64,000 bases of DNA, taken from positions 1 to 64,000 of the forward strand of contig LZRT01000090.1 in assembly GCA_002159075.1 (NCBI GenBank), in the 5' to 3' direction. Positions 19,523 to 31,136 of this stretch are shown here, in pieces. The position numbers were made by a program, and so were the translations under genes. The notes beneath the pieces are model-generated. The model was given only the letters and a program-made list of their open reading frames with translations, had not been told where the DNA came from and made no database searches. The DNA comes from Bacillus thermozeamaize (GTDB lineage: Bacteria; Bacillota; Bacilli; ZCTH02-B2). How positions within the stretch are numbered: position 1 is the first letter of the stretch; the number at the start of each line of letters is the position of its first letter.

Positions 19523-19768
19523 ATGGAGCAAACCAAAAACCCGACCATCGAAGAACAGGTTCAGGAAGTACTGGATAAACTGCGTCCTTTCATCCAAAGG
19601 GATGGTGGCGATATTGAGCTGGTTGCCGTCGAAGATGGCGTTGTAAAGGTGCGTCTCATGGGCGCTTGCGGAAGCTGCCCGGCCTCTACCATCACGCTGA
19701 AAGCAGGCGTAGAGCGGGCACTGATGGAAGAAGTGCCTGGAATCGTGGAAGTGGAGCAAGTGCTGTAA
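19523..19768 (+). CDS. yutI: NifU C-terminal-domain Fe-S protein (YutI-like)
   Basis: The 81-residue protein is a single NifU C-terminal domain with the cluster-binding ACGSCPAST motif. Such proteins transfer Fe-S clusters in the cytoplasm. ATG at 19523 follows AAAGGAG. It faces the erpA-like gene across a divergent promoter region. Confidence 0.92.
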   Translation: MEQTKNPTIEEQVQEVLDKLRPFIQRDGGDIELVAVEDGVVKVRLMGACGSCPASTITLKAGVERALMEEVPGIVEVEQVL

Positions 19769-19794
19769 TAAACAAGGTTGGTCCCCGAAAAATT

Positions 19795-19831
19795 CCCGCC
19801 TCATTGCCAAAATGAGGCGGGATGATTTTTT
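19795..19831 (+). terminator. terminator of the NifU-like gene
   Basis: CCCGCCTCATT and AATGAGGCGGG form a perfect 11-bp stem followed by a T-run. Confidence 0.85.
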
Positions 19832-19877
19832 ACACGTAATGGCCTTTTGCGCGACTGCCTTTTGCACGCATTGTTAA

Positions 19878-20354
19878 TTAGGCGTTTGGAACAGTCCCTT
19901 TCCGTTTCCACCGGGACTCGTAATGCGCCGCAATGTAGTCCAAGCTGAGAGGATAGACACGATCCTGCAGGATGTGGCTAAACGTTTTTCCATCAACAGG
20001 ATGGGGCGGTACATCAAACAGCCGAATCTGATCCGTCTCAAATCCTTTTGGCAATGGTTCGAGCCGCAAAACCTCCGCATAATAAATGTTTTTGGTCAAC
20101 CGGAAGCGTTCGCTCTCAAGGGAATATTGGCCAATCCATTGCAATCCCTTGAGAACGGCCCCCGACTCCTCATACACCTCGCGGACGGCGGCTGCCATCG
20201 GATGTTCACCCTTTTCCACCTTGCCCCCCGGCAATTCCCAGCCTCTTGTCTGATGATGAACCATCAGCAAGCGATGATTGTAACTGGGAAAGATCAGGAC
20301 GTGCCTGGCTGCCTCTGCTTCTACATGCTGCAAGTCAAAGGTCAACTGAATCAT
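19878..20354 (-). CDS. ytkD: Nudix hydrolase, YtkD-like nucleoside triphosphatase
   Basis: The protein has the Nudix box GGKVEKGEHP...REVYEESG around residues 43-65. The flanking IGQY...LTKNIYYAEV and the C-terminal VYPLSLDYI resemble B. subtilis YtkD, which hydrolyses oxidised nucleotides such as 8-oxo-dGTP. Starting at ATG 20354 gives 158 residues, the YtkD length, with AGGAGG just upstream; an ATG at 20390 is an alternative. It follows a SufR-like regulator gene. Confidence 0.85.
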   Translation of the reverse strand: MIQLTFDLQHVEAEAARHVLIFPSYNHRLLMVHHQTRGWELPGGKVEKGEHPMAAAVREVYEESGAVLKGLQWIGQYSLESERFRLTKNIYYAEVLRLEPLPKGFETDQIRLFDVPPHPVDGKTFSHILQDRVYPLSLDYIAAHYESRWKRKGTVPNA

Positions 20355-20417
20355 CCCGCCTCCTGCAGCTGGAAAACGGAGCACGCTCATCACCCTTTCG
20401 TCCGAAGCTCGCGCCGG

Positions 20418-21050
20418 TTACTTGCCTGGATGCGCCGAAAAGGTAAACATGCAATGAGTTGCTCCTTGAGCGATGCATTGAACCTGTTGAACCGGCCTGC
20501 CGAGAAGGCGTTCAAACAGACTGACTTCATTTTGACAGGCTAGTGGAAATTGCTTCGCGATCCGAGCGATCGGGCAGTTATATTCCTTAATAACGTACTG
20601 CTCCCCTTGTTTCTCCCACTTGACCATATAACCTTTCTTATCCTGCAGTCCCGCCAGCTGCTGGACCTTTTCGTCAAGATCCTCTCCGCTCACGTGGTCC
20701 TGGTATTGCTGATACAGTCTCTCTTCCCGCCGCGCAAACAGCTGCTGAACGGCTTCAGGTCCTTTTAATGCTTCCAAATCCTCAATGATTTCCAAGGCAA
20801 AGGTGGGGTACGCTTTTGGAAAGAGATCGTCTGCCTTCTCTGTCAGAAAATAGACCCGACTTGGACGTCCCATCGACTGCCTGACCAAGTGGGAAGAAAG
20901 ATAGTGATCCCGCTCAAGATTATTCAAATGGCGTCGTACTGCCATTTCCGTAATGCCAAGTTCCTGTGCGATTTCCCCCACAGAAAGATACGGACGATTC
21001 TTCAGCAGGTATAAAATTTCTTCACGTGTACTGCCGATACCCACCGTCAC
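20418..21050 (-). CDS. SufR-like winged-helix regulator with four C-terminal cysteines
   Basis: The 210-residue protein has an N-terminal winged helix-turn-helix (residues 8-70, SVGEIAQELGITEMAVRRHL). The C-terminal domain has cysteines 159, 172, 192 and 200; the stretch NCPIARIAKQFPLAC is typical of the SufR family, which binds an Fe-S cluster and represses suf genes in cyanobacteria and actinobacteria. Cluster binding and targets here are inference. It lies about 13 kb from suf, near the erpA- and NifU-like genes, and between ytkD and an MFS transporter. Confidence 0.78.
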   Translation of the reverse strand: MTVGIGSTREEILYLLKNRPYLSVGEIAQELGITEMAVRRHLNNLERDHYLSSHLVRQSMGRPSRVYFLTEKADDLFPKAYPTFALEIIEDLEALKGPEAVQQLFARREERLYQQYQDHVSGEDLDEKVQQLAGLQDKKGYMVKWEKQGEQYVIKEYNCPIARIAKQFPLACQNEVSLFERLLGRPVQQVQCIAQGATHCMFTFSAHPGK

Positions 21051-21125
21051 CTCGGTTCACCCTCTTCAAGAAACGGTTCATTACTGTTATTGTACTGAAA
21101 AGGAGGAGATAAGTAAACTTCGCCC

Positions 21126-22316
21126 TTATTTCACTTGGATTTGTCGCTTTTTTTGTTTCCGTTGGGCCTGCCAAAGAATCAAACACCCCAGCAGCATCAT
21201 GACACCTGCAGACCACATGAAGGCAGCTTGGGGCGTGTGAGCAACCAGCCCAATCATAAAGGAACCGATCATCACACCGATGGAATAAAACGCATAAAAA
21301 AGCCCGAACGCCTTGCCCCGGTCGCTGTCGGGAACATGTTCCACCAACAACTTGGTCATTGACGGAAAGAGGAAACCAAAACCAATCCCATAAACCCCCA
21401 TCGCAACAAACAACGGCACCATTTGTGCCAAATAAGCGAGCCCCAGTTCGGAAACGGCAATGACAGCCATGCCGGACAACATCGTCTTTAAAGGATCCAT
21501 TCGATCAAAGAGGCGATTTGTGGGCAACAAGAAAATCAGGATGGCAACCAAACCGAAGGTGCTCATCAAAAGCCCGGCCGCCGACCGGTTCAACCCCAAC
21601 CATTCCGTCTTCAAGGGAAGCATGTACGAAAGAACCCCAATGCTGTAAGTCAGCCCGAAAGCCCCCAAACAAGCTTGTGTGACATATGGGTTTCGGAACA
21701 GTTTCGCCCAGTCCACTTTGTCCGGAAATCTCCGGACCATCTCTTTCTTTTTTGGCTCATGTCCCGCTTGAGCCGATCTGGAAAAAATCGCCCAACATAA
21801 AAAGGCGCTCACCAGCATCAGCGCAGCTACAAACCAAAATACTGCGTCATAGCCCAGTCTGGCTCTCAAGATCCCGCCCAACGCCGGACCAATGACAGCC
21901 GCCACGCCCACAGCCGCTCCGGAAACGGCCATATTTCTCCCCTGTTCTCCCCGCTGCGCCCGCCATGAGGCAAGGGTAAAGGCGCTTGGCACCAGCAAGC
22001 CCGCGGCAAATCCGTGGAGCAAACGGACAATGATCAGATCAAAGGGCTTTTGCGCCAAGGAATACAGCGCCAAAAAAAATGCCGACGCCGCCATCCCAAT
22101 AACCAATACACCATTGGCTCCATGACGATCGATCCATTTTCCCGCCATGACGTTACCGAGCAGATTGGCCAACGAATAGGCGCCAATCACAAAGCCGATC
22201 GCCACCGGGCCTGCCCCCAGTTGTTGGGCATAGGGGCTAATGACCGGCAGCGGCACAAACAGATCCAGGAATGAAACGACAATCAACAGATACACGATCC
22301 ATGCCATACGGATCAT
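21126..22316 (-). CDS. MFS transporter (drug/multidrug-type)
   Basis: The 396-residue protein has about 12 membrane helices. GKWIDRHGANGVLVIG between helices 2 and 3 matches the MFS motif A pattern, and RLLHGFAAGLLVPSAFTL the helix 4 region. A charged central loop lies near residue 190. ATG at 22316 begins one base after the yutE stop codon, suggesting translational coupling. Substrate unknown; it precedes the SufR-like gene. Confidence 0.85.
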   Translation of the reverse strand: MIRMAWIVYLLIVVSFLDLFVPLPVISPYAQQLGAGPVAIGFVIGAYSLANLLGNVMAGKWIDRHGANGVLVIGMAASAFFLALYSLAQKPFDLIIVRLLHGFAAGLLVPSAFTLASWRAQRGEQGRNMAVSGAAVGVAAVIGPALGGILRARLGYDAVFWFVAALMLVSAFLCWAIFSRSAQAGHEPKKKEMVRRFPDKVDWAKLFRNPYVTQACLGAFGLTYSIGVLSYMLPLKTEWLGLNRSAAGLLMSTFGLVAILIFLLPTNRLFDRMDPLKTMLSGMAVIAVSELGLAYLAQMVPLFVAMGVYGIGFGFLFPSMTKLLVEHVPDSDRGKAFGLFYAFYSIGVMIGSFMIGLVAHTPQAAFMWSAGVMMLLGCLILWQAQRKQKKRQIQVK

Positions 22317-22317
22317 C

Positions 22318-22752
22318 CTAGAACAATTCCTCTGCCAAAAAGGAACGAATATAGGATGGAAAAGAAGGAGCAATCTGTACAGCCAGGCGCAAAGCCTGTT
22401 CCAGTTCCTGAATCGTCACATCCAAATAATTCCTTACCAGACGGCTGCGAAAGGCAACCAATTCTCCCAGCCGTTCACCGTATGCTGCAGAGAAAGCGCC
22501 TTCCTGCGCCAATATTTCCACCATATCCCGGTAGCTTCCCGGATCGCGTAACATGAAGCCGTCAATGACGAGCGAACTGACATCCGTGATCGCCTCCGCC
22601 AGGAGGTAAAGGAGTCGTTCGGCCGCCAGGCGAATCACCGGTTCGTTCAGGTTCGCTTCCTTCGAATCTGACAGGAGGTTCAGTATGGGCAGTTGGGCCT
22701 CAATATACTGCAAATGCCGCTCAATTTTTTCCACATCGACATGGTAAAGCAC
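22318..22752 (-). CDS. yutE: DUF86 protein (YutE-like, HepT fold)
   Basis: The 144-residue helical protein matches YutE (DUF86), with DGFMLRDPGSYRDMVEIL in the centre. HepT toxins of this fold use an R-x4-H-x-Y motif; here the equivalent site is RSRLVRNY, so the histidine is missing and toxin activity is unlikely. There is no adjacent MNT antitoxin. It lies 9 nt after thiM and overlaps the MFS gene start region. Confidence 0.8.
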   Translation of the reverse strand: MLYHVDVEKIERHLQYIEAQLPILNLLSDSKEANLNEPVIRLAAERLLYLLAEAITDVSSLVIDGFMLRDPGSYRDMVEILAQEGAFSAAYGERLGELVAFRSRLVRNYLDVTIQELEQALRLAVQIAPSFPSYIRSFLAEELF

Positions 22753-22761
22753 CGATTGTCC

Positions 22762-23580
22762 CTACCTCCACTCGACAGCGGTGATACGAACCCCTTCCTT
22801 GAGTTCCTGATCCGACAGCCTGTACAGTTCATCCAGAAAGGCCATCTGAAAACTGCCGGGTCCCTGGGCACGAGCCACAGCAACCTCGGCGGCCAGGCCG
22901 TAGTAAGCCAATGCGGAGGCAGCAGCCAGCACTTCATCCTGCTCCACCGCGGTAAACGCGGCCACCGCGCCGGTGGCAAGGCATCCCGTACCGGTGACCA
23001 GGCCCAACATCGGAACACCATTTTCTACTGTTAATACCCCGCTTTTTCCGGCGACGACATCCACTGGACCTGTCACCGCTACCGTAATGCCGAGCATCTT
23101 GAAAGCATCTTTTGCTAACTGGATGCGGTTTCCATGCTCTCCTACCGAATCCACTCCCCTGCTTTCCCAAGCCAAACCTGTCAAGGCAGCCACTTCTGCG
23201 GCGTTTCCCCGTACCGTTGTAATCGAAACTTGTTCCAGAATCCGTTTTGCCGCTTCAAGCCGATACCTGGTCGTCCCCGCTCCTACCGGATCGAGCAGCA
23301 CAGGAATACCCCGCCGGTTGGCTTCCCGTCCTGCCAGCACCATCGCCTCTACCTCATCCGCCGTCAGCGTGCCGATATTCAGGACCAGGGCATTTGCCAG
23401 CCGGACCATTTCTTCGACTTCTTCATGGGCATACGCCATCACTGGAGAAGCACCCATCGCCAGGGTGCCGTTGGCTGTAAAATTGGTAACCACCACATTG
23501 GTGATGTGTTGGATCAAAGGAACTTGTTCCCGCACCTTGTTCCTCAGCTCGGCAACACGTTTTCCAAAACCGTTTTCCAT
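22762..23580 (-). CDS. thiM: hydroxyethylthiazole kinase
   Basis: The 272-residue enzyme phosphorylates hydroxyethylthiazole for thiamine salvage. It has NFTANGTLAMGASPVMAY near the N-terminus, VLLDPVGAGTTRYR in the centre and the catalytic GTGCLATGAVAAF loop. It has no TPP riboswitch, unlike the tenI operon, but a strong promoter with a dyad just downstream. yutE and the MFS gene follow closely. Confidence 0.94.
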   Translation of the reverse strand: MENGFGKRVAELRNKVREQVPLIQHITNVVVTNFTANGTLAMGASPVMAYAHEEVEEMVRLANALVLNIGTLTADEVEAMVLAGREANRRGIPVLLDPVGAGTTRYRLEAAKRILEQVSITTVRGNAAEVAALTGLAWESRGVDSVGEHGNRIQLAKDAFKMLGITVAVTGPVDVVAGKSGVLTVENGVPMLGLVTGTGCLATGAVAAFTAVEQDEVLAAASALAYYGLAAEVAVARAQGPGSFQMAFLDELYRLSDQELKEGVRITAVEWR

Positions 23581-23601
23581 GACGTGACAGGCCCCTTCTC
23601 C

Positions 23602-23616
23602 GTTACATTCTGTAAC
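23602..23616. promoter_or_regulatory. 15-bp dyad at the thiM transcription start (possible operator)
   Basis: GTTACA-TTC-TGTAAC is a perfect inverted repeat directly downstream of the thiM -10 element. Its position fits a repressor site; no regulator is known. Confidence 0.35.
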
Positions 23617-23646
23617 ATCTTATCACAACCGTTTTTTGGCTGTCAA
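23617..23646 (-). promoter_or_regulatory. sigma-A promoter of thiM
   Basis: TTGACA (23641-23646) and TAAGAT (23617-23622) on the minus strand are 18 nt apart, with an extended -10 TG. Confidence 0.65.
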
Positions 23647-23776
23647 AAACACGCATCTCATATATAATTAAGGATTAAGGACGACATCCGTTTATTATGA
23701 ACTAACCAGGATAACCAAATCCGCCAAAAAGGCCCTGGACGCCTTGATTGGTTATACAAAAGCGAGGTTGGAAACC

Positions 23777-24046
23777 ATGGATGAAAACACGTTTTTTCTT
23801 TATGATGACACAGAACATACGAGAACGCGGTTTGTCAGTTTCGTCGGCAAGAGCAACCGGTTTGATCTGGCCATTGTGCGTTCCGAACGGTTTTATGGGA
23901 AATCCCTCGTGATCTCGATTCAAAATGGCCGCTGCGCCATCATCGGCCAGGATGATCTGGAAGAAGAAGGGTACATCGCGCATGTTTTCGATTTGAGTGA
24001 AGAAGAGGCGCAAGAGTTGACCGAATTCCTGTACCTTGCGGTCTGA
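23777..24046 (+). CDS. DUF3055 family protein
   Basis: The 89-residue acidic protein matches the DUF3055 family of Firmicutes (FFLYDDTEHTRTRFVSFVG and the C-terminal LSEEEAQELTEFL). ATG at 23777 is preferred, with GAGG 9 nt upstream. It is a lone gene, divergent from thiM and convergent with bioF. No function is known. Confidence 0.78.
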   Translation: MDENTFFLYDDTEHTRTRFVSFVGKSNRFDLAIVRSERFYGKSLVISIQNGRCAIIGQDDLEEEGYIAHVFDLSEEEAQELTEFLYLAV

Positions 24047-24067
24047 AAACGGCAACAACGAGAAGCC

Positions 24068-24112
24068 AAAAAAGCTCCTTGGAAACACCTTCAGCCGGCG
24101 ATTCCAAGGAGC
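24068..24112 (-). terminator. terminator of the bio operon
   Basis: GCTCCTTGGAA (24074-24084) and TTCCAAGGAGC (24102-24112) pair; the minus-strand RNA continues into a T-run. It follows the bioF stop. Confidence 0.85.
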
Positions 24113-24161
24113 CAATGACGCGAAAAAACCGAATGATGCGATCTTCGGTTCAGAAAAATCA

Positions 24162-27405
<3,244 letters not shown>

Positions 27406-27418
27406 GATTCCACCCCAA

Positions 27419-27450
27419 TTGTAAACCATTATTATTAAACTTGTTTACGA
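27419..27450. promoter_or_regulatory. BirA-type biotin operator upstream of bioA
   Basis: TTGTAAAC (27419-27426) and GTTTACGA (27443-27450) form an inverted pair separated by 16 nt, very close to the BirA box TTGTAAACC-N15-GGTTTACAA. TAATAAT between the arms could be the -10 of bioA, so BirA-biotin binding would block the promoter. Confidence 0.75.
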
Positions 27451-27556
27451 TTTTGATTAGAATATATCACAAATCTTTGGAAAAGAAAATGCTTTAATCC
27501 GGCAAAGGGTATATCCTTACCCCCCTTGGGAACTCTTTTTACAGGGGGTGGAAAAC

Positions 27557-27811
27557 ATGGTTCAGCGAAACAAGAGGTACCGGGAGCTTGAGACCGTCGT
27601 TTCGCAGCGCAGCGAAATCATTGCCGAAGAATTTCCCGAGGGCCCGTATGGCGCGCCGTTCAACGAGGAACACCTGGGAAAAACGACCCCTTGGGAAGGC
27701 GGCATGCACGCTGCCCCGCAATTCACGTATGAAAACCGCACCTTTCACGCCGGGCTGGAAAGGGAACATCCGGATGCGCATCCGACACACTCCGAAGCAG
27801 AAGAGGTGTAG
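27557..27811 (+). CDS. small hypothetical protein of Bacillales type
   Basis: The 84-residue hydrophilic protein has recognisable blocks EEFPEGPYGAP, GKTTPWEGGMH and ENRTFHAGLEREHPDAHPTH. It resembles short cytosolic proteins in other bacilli, but I cannot name a family. ATG at 27557 follows a GGGGGTGG site. Its last codons and stop lie in a perfect palindrome shared with the convergent yutD. Confidence 0.7.
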   Translation: MVQRNKRYRELETVVSQRSEIIAEEFPEGPYGAPFNEEHLGKTTPWEGGMHAAPQFTYENRTFHAGLEREHPDAHPTHSEAEEV

Positions 27812-27842
27812 CTTGCAGCTACACCTCTTCTGCGCTCTTTTT
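27797..27842 (+). terminator. 17-bp palindromic terminator encoding the ends of two genes
   Basis: Arms 27797-27813 and 27817-27833 are perfectly complementary with a TGC loop; TTTTT follows on the plus strand. Each arm encodes Ala-Glu-Glu-Val-stop for the convergent gene on its own strand. Confidence 0.88.
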
Positions 27843-28148
27843 GCTCCGGCTTTCCCGGCTTTTGACCCCGCGCTCCGGAGTGACCTTTTTGAGCACGAAA
27901 TACGGACATCCGAAATTACAGTATTCCTGTAAATATTCATCCAGGCTGGCTATTTTCTGATCAAAACTGGCCTTCGGCCGGTTGTTTTCATAAAAGCCAC
28001 GCAGCCGCAATTGGCCGTATCCCCAGTCGCCGACAATGTAATCATAGCGTTGCAAGATATCAATATAGCGTTCCCGGAATGCTTCCACTTGCCATCCGTT
28101 GCGATAATTCTCCACGACCTCGTACTGCTGTCCATGAATAACGACCAT
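27819..28148 (-). CDS. yutD: YutD family protein (DUF1027)
   Basis: The 109-residue protein carries the YutD signature DYIVGDWGYGQLRLRGF and a cysteine-containing YCNFGCPYFVLKK near the end. ATG at 28148 follows AGAGGAG. It is 20 nt after lipA, its neighbour in Bacillus too. Function unknown. Confidence 0.9.
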   Translation of the reverse strand: MVVIHGQQYEVVENYRNGWQVEAFRERYIDILQRYDYIVGDWGYGQLRLRGFYENNRPKASFDQKIASLDEYLQEYCNFGCPYFVLKKVTPERGVKSRESRSKKSAEEV

Positions 28149-28168
28149 TCTCTCACTCCTCTGCCGCT

Positions 28169-29041
28169 TCAGGTATGCATGGATTGTACTTGTTCATGGG
28201 CATGGTAAGAACTTCGCACCAGAGGTCCGGATTCTACGTGCCGAAAGCCTCTTTTCAACCCTTCTTCTTTCAGTTGCGCAAATTCTTCCGGCGTGTAGTA
28301 AGAAACCAGCGGATAATGGTCCTTGGTCGGCTGCAAATACTGGCCAATGGTTAAAATGTCGCAATTCACTGCGCGGAGATCATCCATCGTCTCCAGGATT
28401 TCCTCCCACGTCTCGCCGACGCCTACCATGATACTGGATTTGGTCGGGATGTGCGGCTGCATTTCCTTGGCCCGCCGCAACAGCTCCAGAGAACGGTCAT
28501 ACTTTGCCGCCCGGCGCAGCTGGTCAGACAATCTGCGAACGGTTTCCACATTATGGTTCAAAATATCGGGCCGGGCCTCCATGACCACTTGCAAGGCATC
28601 CCAATTCCCGAGAAAGTCGGGAATGAGCACCTCGACGCTGCACAACGGGTTGCGCTTGCGAATCGCCCGAATCGTCGCCGCAAAAATGCCCGCGCCGCCA
28701 TCCCGCAGATCGTCGCGGGCCACGGAAGTCACCACCACATGCTTCAACCCCATCGCTTCCACCGCATCCGCCACACGTTCCGGTTCGGCCCAGTCCAATT
28801 CCGTCGGCAAACCGGTTTTCACCGCACAGAAACGGCAGGCACGCGTACAGATATCGCCCAATATCATAAAAGTGGCGGTGCGGTGGGACCAACACTCGTA
28901 AATGTTTGGGCAGCGCGCCTCTTCACAGACCGTATGCAGCGTCTGGCTGCGCATGATTTCCTTCAGTTCCGTAAAATGACGATTTGTAGACAGCCTCACT
29001 TTGAGCCATTCCGGTTTTCTGGAAGTATCGTAGACAGGCAT
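28169..29041 (-). CDS. lipA: lipoyl synthase
   Basis: The 290-residue radical-SAM enzyme inserts two sulfurs into octanoyl-lipoyl domains such as that of Gcv[13 protein letters not shown] holds the auxiliary cluster cysteines, and CTRACRFC the radical-SAM CX3CX2C motif. A C-terminal RSSYHA serine completes the auxiliary site. ATG at 29041 follows GTTGGAGG; an upstream ATG extension is not conserved. It depends on Fe-S assembly genes nearby. Confidence 0.95.
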   Translation of the reverse strand: MPVYDTSRKPEWLKVRLSTNRHFTELKEIMRSQTLHTVCEEARCPNIYECWSHRTATFMILGDICTRACRFCAVKTGLPTELDWAEPERVADAVEAMGLKHVVVTSVARDDLRDGGAGIFAATIRAIRKRNPLCSVEVLIPDFLGNWDALQVVMEARPDILNHNVETVRRLSDQLRRAAKYDRSLELLRRAKEMQPHIPTKSSIMVGVGETWEEILETMDDLRAVNCDILTIGQYLQPTKDHYPLVSYYTPEEFAQLKEEGLKRGFRHVESGPLVRSSYHAHEQVQSMHT

Positions 29042-29229
29042 GGTCACACCTCCAACAGTCGCCTGGCCATCCCGACCACATCCGATTGTTACACACATTA
29101 TACCTTCTCATTCCCAAAAAAACCATTTTTCAAGTGCTTGGCCAGGATTTGGCGTGATAAAAGCCCGCCCTGGCAACAAACTAATTTTGGTGTATCCAAC
29201 CGAGTCATGATACTGGGGTGAAGCATACG

Positions 29230-30234
29230 GTGTGTCGCTCGCTTCAACGTCTGATCGCACTGCTTCTGGCCTGTGCGCTGCTCTTGGTTTCCACCTCTGT
29301 CAGCGAGGCCAATACTGCGGATGAACGGAACACGATTTACAAGCAGCGGATGGAATATTTTCTGCAAATGGAGCAATTCACCCATATTCCCTGGTATTAC
29401 TTCGCGGCGATCGATCAATATGAACGAGCCATTCAAGCGACGCGCAAGGATAAAAAGAAAAAGGAAGGGGTTCTGGCCATTCAAGTCCCGGACTATCTTT
29501 GGGCCGGAATGCTCAACCCGGATCATCAGGATACCAATCCGTCGAGTATCCGGTTTTTTGGCGGAATAGGCAAGGACGGAGACGGGGACGGCATCGCAGA
29601 TCCAAACAGCGATCAAGATCTGATCTTCACTTTTGCCACTTACTTGTCTTCGTACGGTTTTTCTGAAGAAGACATCTTGCACGGCCTTTGGGAATATTAT
29701 GGTTCGGACTACGCCGTTCGTCACATTCACGCTTTTGCGGAAATCTACAAGAAGTTTCAGACATTGGATCTTCTCCATTTTACTTTTCCCATTCCGAAAG
29801 GTTTCCACTACACCTACCACGATACGTGGGGCCATTCCCGGGGCTGGGGGGGCCGCAGGATGCATGAAGGAACGGATATCTTCGCCGGTTATGGAACGCC
29901 CGTTCTCAGCACCTGTTACGGATACGTGGAAGTGATCGGCTGGAACCCATACGGCGGATGGCGCATCGGCATCCGGGACTTAAACAACGTCTACCATTAC
30001 TACGCCCATCTTTCGGGTTTCAACAAGCAAATCAAAGCGGGTGATGCCGTCAAGCCGGGAGAAATAATCGGCTATGTGGGCAGCTCCGGGTATGGAAAGC
30101 CGGGAACACAGGGCAAATTTCCGCCGCATTTGCACTACGGGATGTATAAGCATAACGGACGCAATGAATGGGCTTTTGACCCTTACCCATACCTGAAAGC
30201 GTGGGAACGAGCCGGCCGCAAGCAACAACGTTAA
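29230..30234 (+). CDS. yunA: M23 (LytM-type) peptidase, YunA-like
   Basis: The roughly 334-residue exported protein has a signal peptide, a central helical region with a calcium-loop-like KDGDGDGIADPNSD near residue 116, and a C-terminal M23 domain with zinc motifs RMHEGTDIF and HLHYG. It is expected to cut peptidoglycan peptides or act as a cell-wall factor in sporulation. GTG at 29230 has GGGGTGAA 7 nt upstream; GTG at 29218 is an alternative. It overlaps the yunB stop by four bases (TTAA). Confidence 0.88.
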   Translation: MCRSLQRLIALLLACALLLVSTSVSEANTADERNTIYKQRMEYFLQMEQFTHIPWYYFAAIDQYERAIQATRKDKKKKEGVLAIQVPDYLWAGMLNPDHQDTNPSSIRFFGGIGKDGDGDGIADPNSDQDLIFTFATYLSSYGFSEEDILHGLWEYYGSDYAVRHIHAFAEIYKKFQTLDLLHFTFPIPKGFHYTYHDTWGHSRGWGGRRMHEGTDIFAGYGTPVLSTCYGYVEVIGWNPYGGWRIGIRDLNNVYHYYAHLSGFNKQIKAGDAVKPGEIIGYVGSSGYGKPGTQGKFPPHLHYGMYKHNGRNEWAFDPYPYLKAWERAGRKQQR

Positions 30235-30995
30235 AATTCGACAGGTGGTATAATCGGCATCACGGGCGGCAACGGCGTATCATTAGAGGGGTCTTTTGTT
30301 CCGCCGCCCTGGGCCGGATCGCGGCCGCCGGAACCGCCGCTCGAATAGTAGAAGTCGGGAACCTGACCGACGATCACGGCGTTCGACAAGGCCACACGGG
30401 TAGACACCTCTCCGGATTCGACGGAGAAAGGGATGACGATGGCCACCTGGGCTTTAATCACGGCGTACACCGTCACCATCACCATATTAATCCCGGCGGT
30501 CTGCATGTCAAATTCCAGATCCACGGTGGCCGAACCCATCGGCCGTAAGTGCACCGAGATCTTCGGTCCCAAATGGGCCAAGATATTGCTGTTAAACGCC
30601 TGCCCCAACGGTATCTCGATCTCCTGTTCCTCCAATTCGCGGAGGATTTCATGCACCCGTGCCGTGGTCTCCGCCTGGATCCTCGCATATTCGGAGTAAT
30701 TAAACAATGCGCTTTGGATGACTCCCTTATCGTCATATTGAATCATGATCAGCTCCCGAATATCCGTCTGCCGGGCGATTTTTTTCGAAATCGATTCAAT
30801 GATGGATTCCGTCGCCATCTGATGGACTTGAACCCGCGCGATATTCATCAGCGGGACGCGGATATTCCGCTCGATGAAATAAAACAACTGGACTCCCGAA
30901 AAAATCAACAGCAGGATCACCACCGGAATCATGAACCGGTAAAACGGACGTCTTGCCAGCCGGTTTCGAACCCCTCTCCGCCTCATCCAGAGCAT
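30231..30995 (-). CDS. yunB: sporulation protein YunB
   Basis: The 254-residue protein has one N-terminal membrane helix (about 23-40) and an external domain with a conserved SVHLRPMGSATVDLEFD segment. A low-complexity Gly/Ser/Pro tail extends past residue 215. YunB is needed for normal sporulation in Bacillus and is made in the mother cell. ATG at 30995 follows AGGAGG. It is convergent with yunA. Confidence 0.9.
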   Translation of the reverse strand: MLWMRRRGVRNRLARRPFYRFMIPVVILLLIFSGVQLFYFIERNIRVPLMNIARVQVHQMATESIIESISKKIARQTDIRELIMIQYDDKGVIQSALFNYSEYARIQAETTARVHEILRELEEQEIEIPLGQAFNSNILAHLGPKISVHLRPMGSATVDLEFDMQTAGINMVMVTVYAVIKAQVAIVIPFSVESGEVSTRVALSNAVIVGQVPDFYYSSGGSGGRDPAQGGGTKDPSNDTPLPPVMPIIPPVEF

Positions 30996-31136
30996 GGCGC
31001 CAGCCTCCTCATGTACCATACTTATGTCGCGCAAGAGAGGGCTATACGCCCGTTACGAACCAGTTTTATCTACAAGCAAGCAGGATTGTGCTACAATCAA
31101 CCTGAATTCGAATACCGGATATGGGAGGGGAATCGA

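Noticed and set aside
22318-22752. HepT-type toxin of a toxin-antitoxin pair
   Set aside because: The catalytic histidine of the R-x4-H-x-Y motif is absent and no MNT antitoxin adjoins; it fits YutE better.
30549-31136. Upstream extension of the ThyX-like reading frame
   Set aside because: The extension is antisense to yunB; TTG at 31137 has a GGGAGGGG site, and ThyX similarity starts there.
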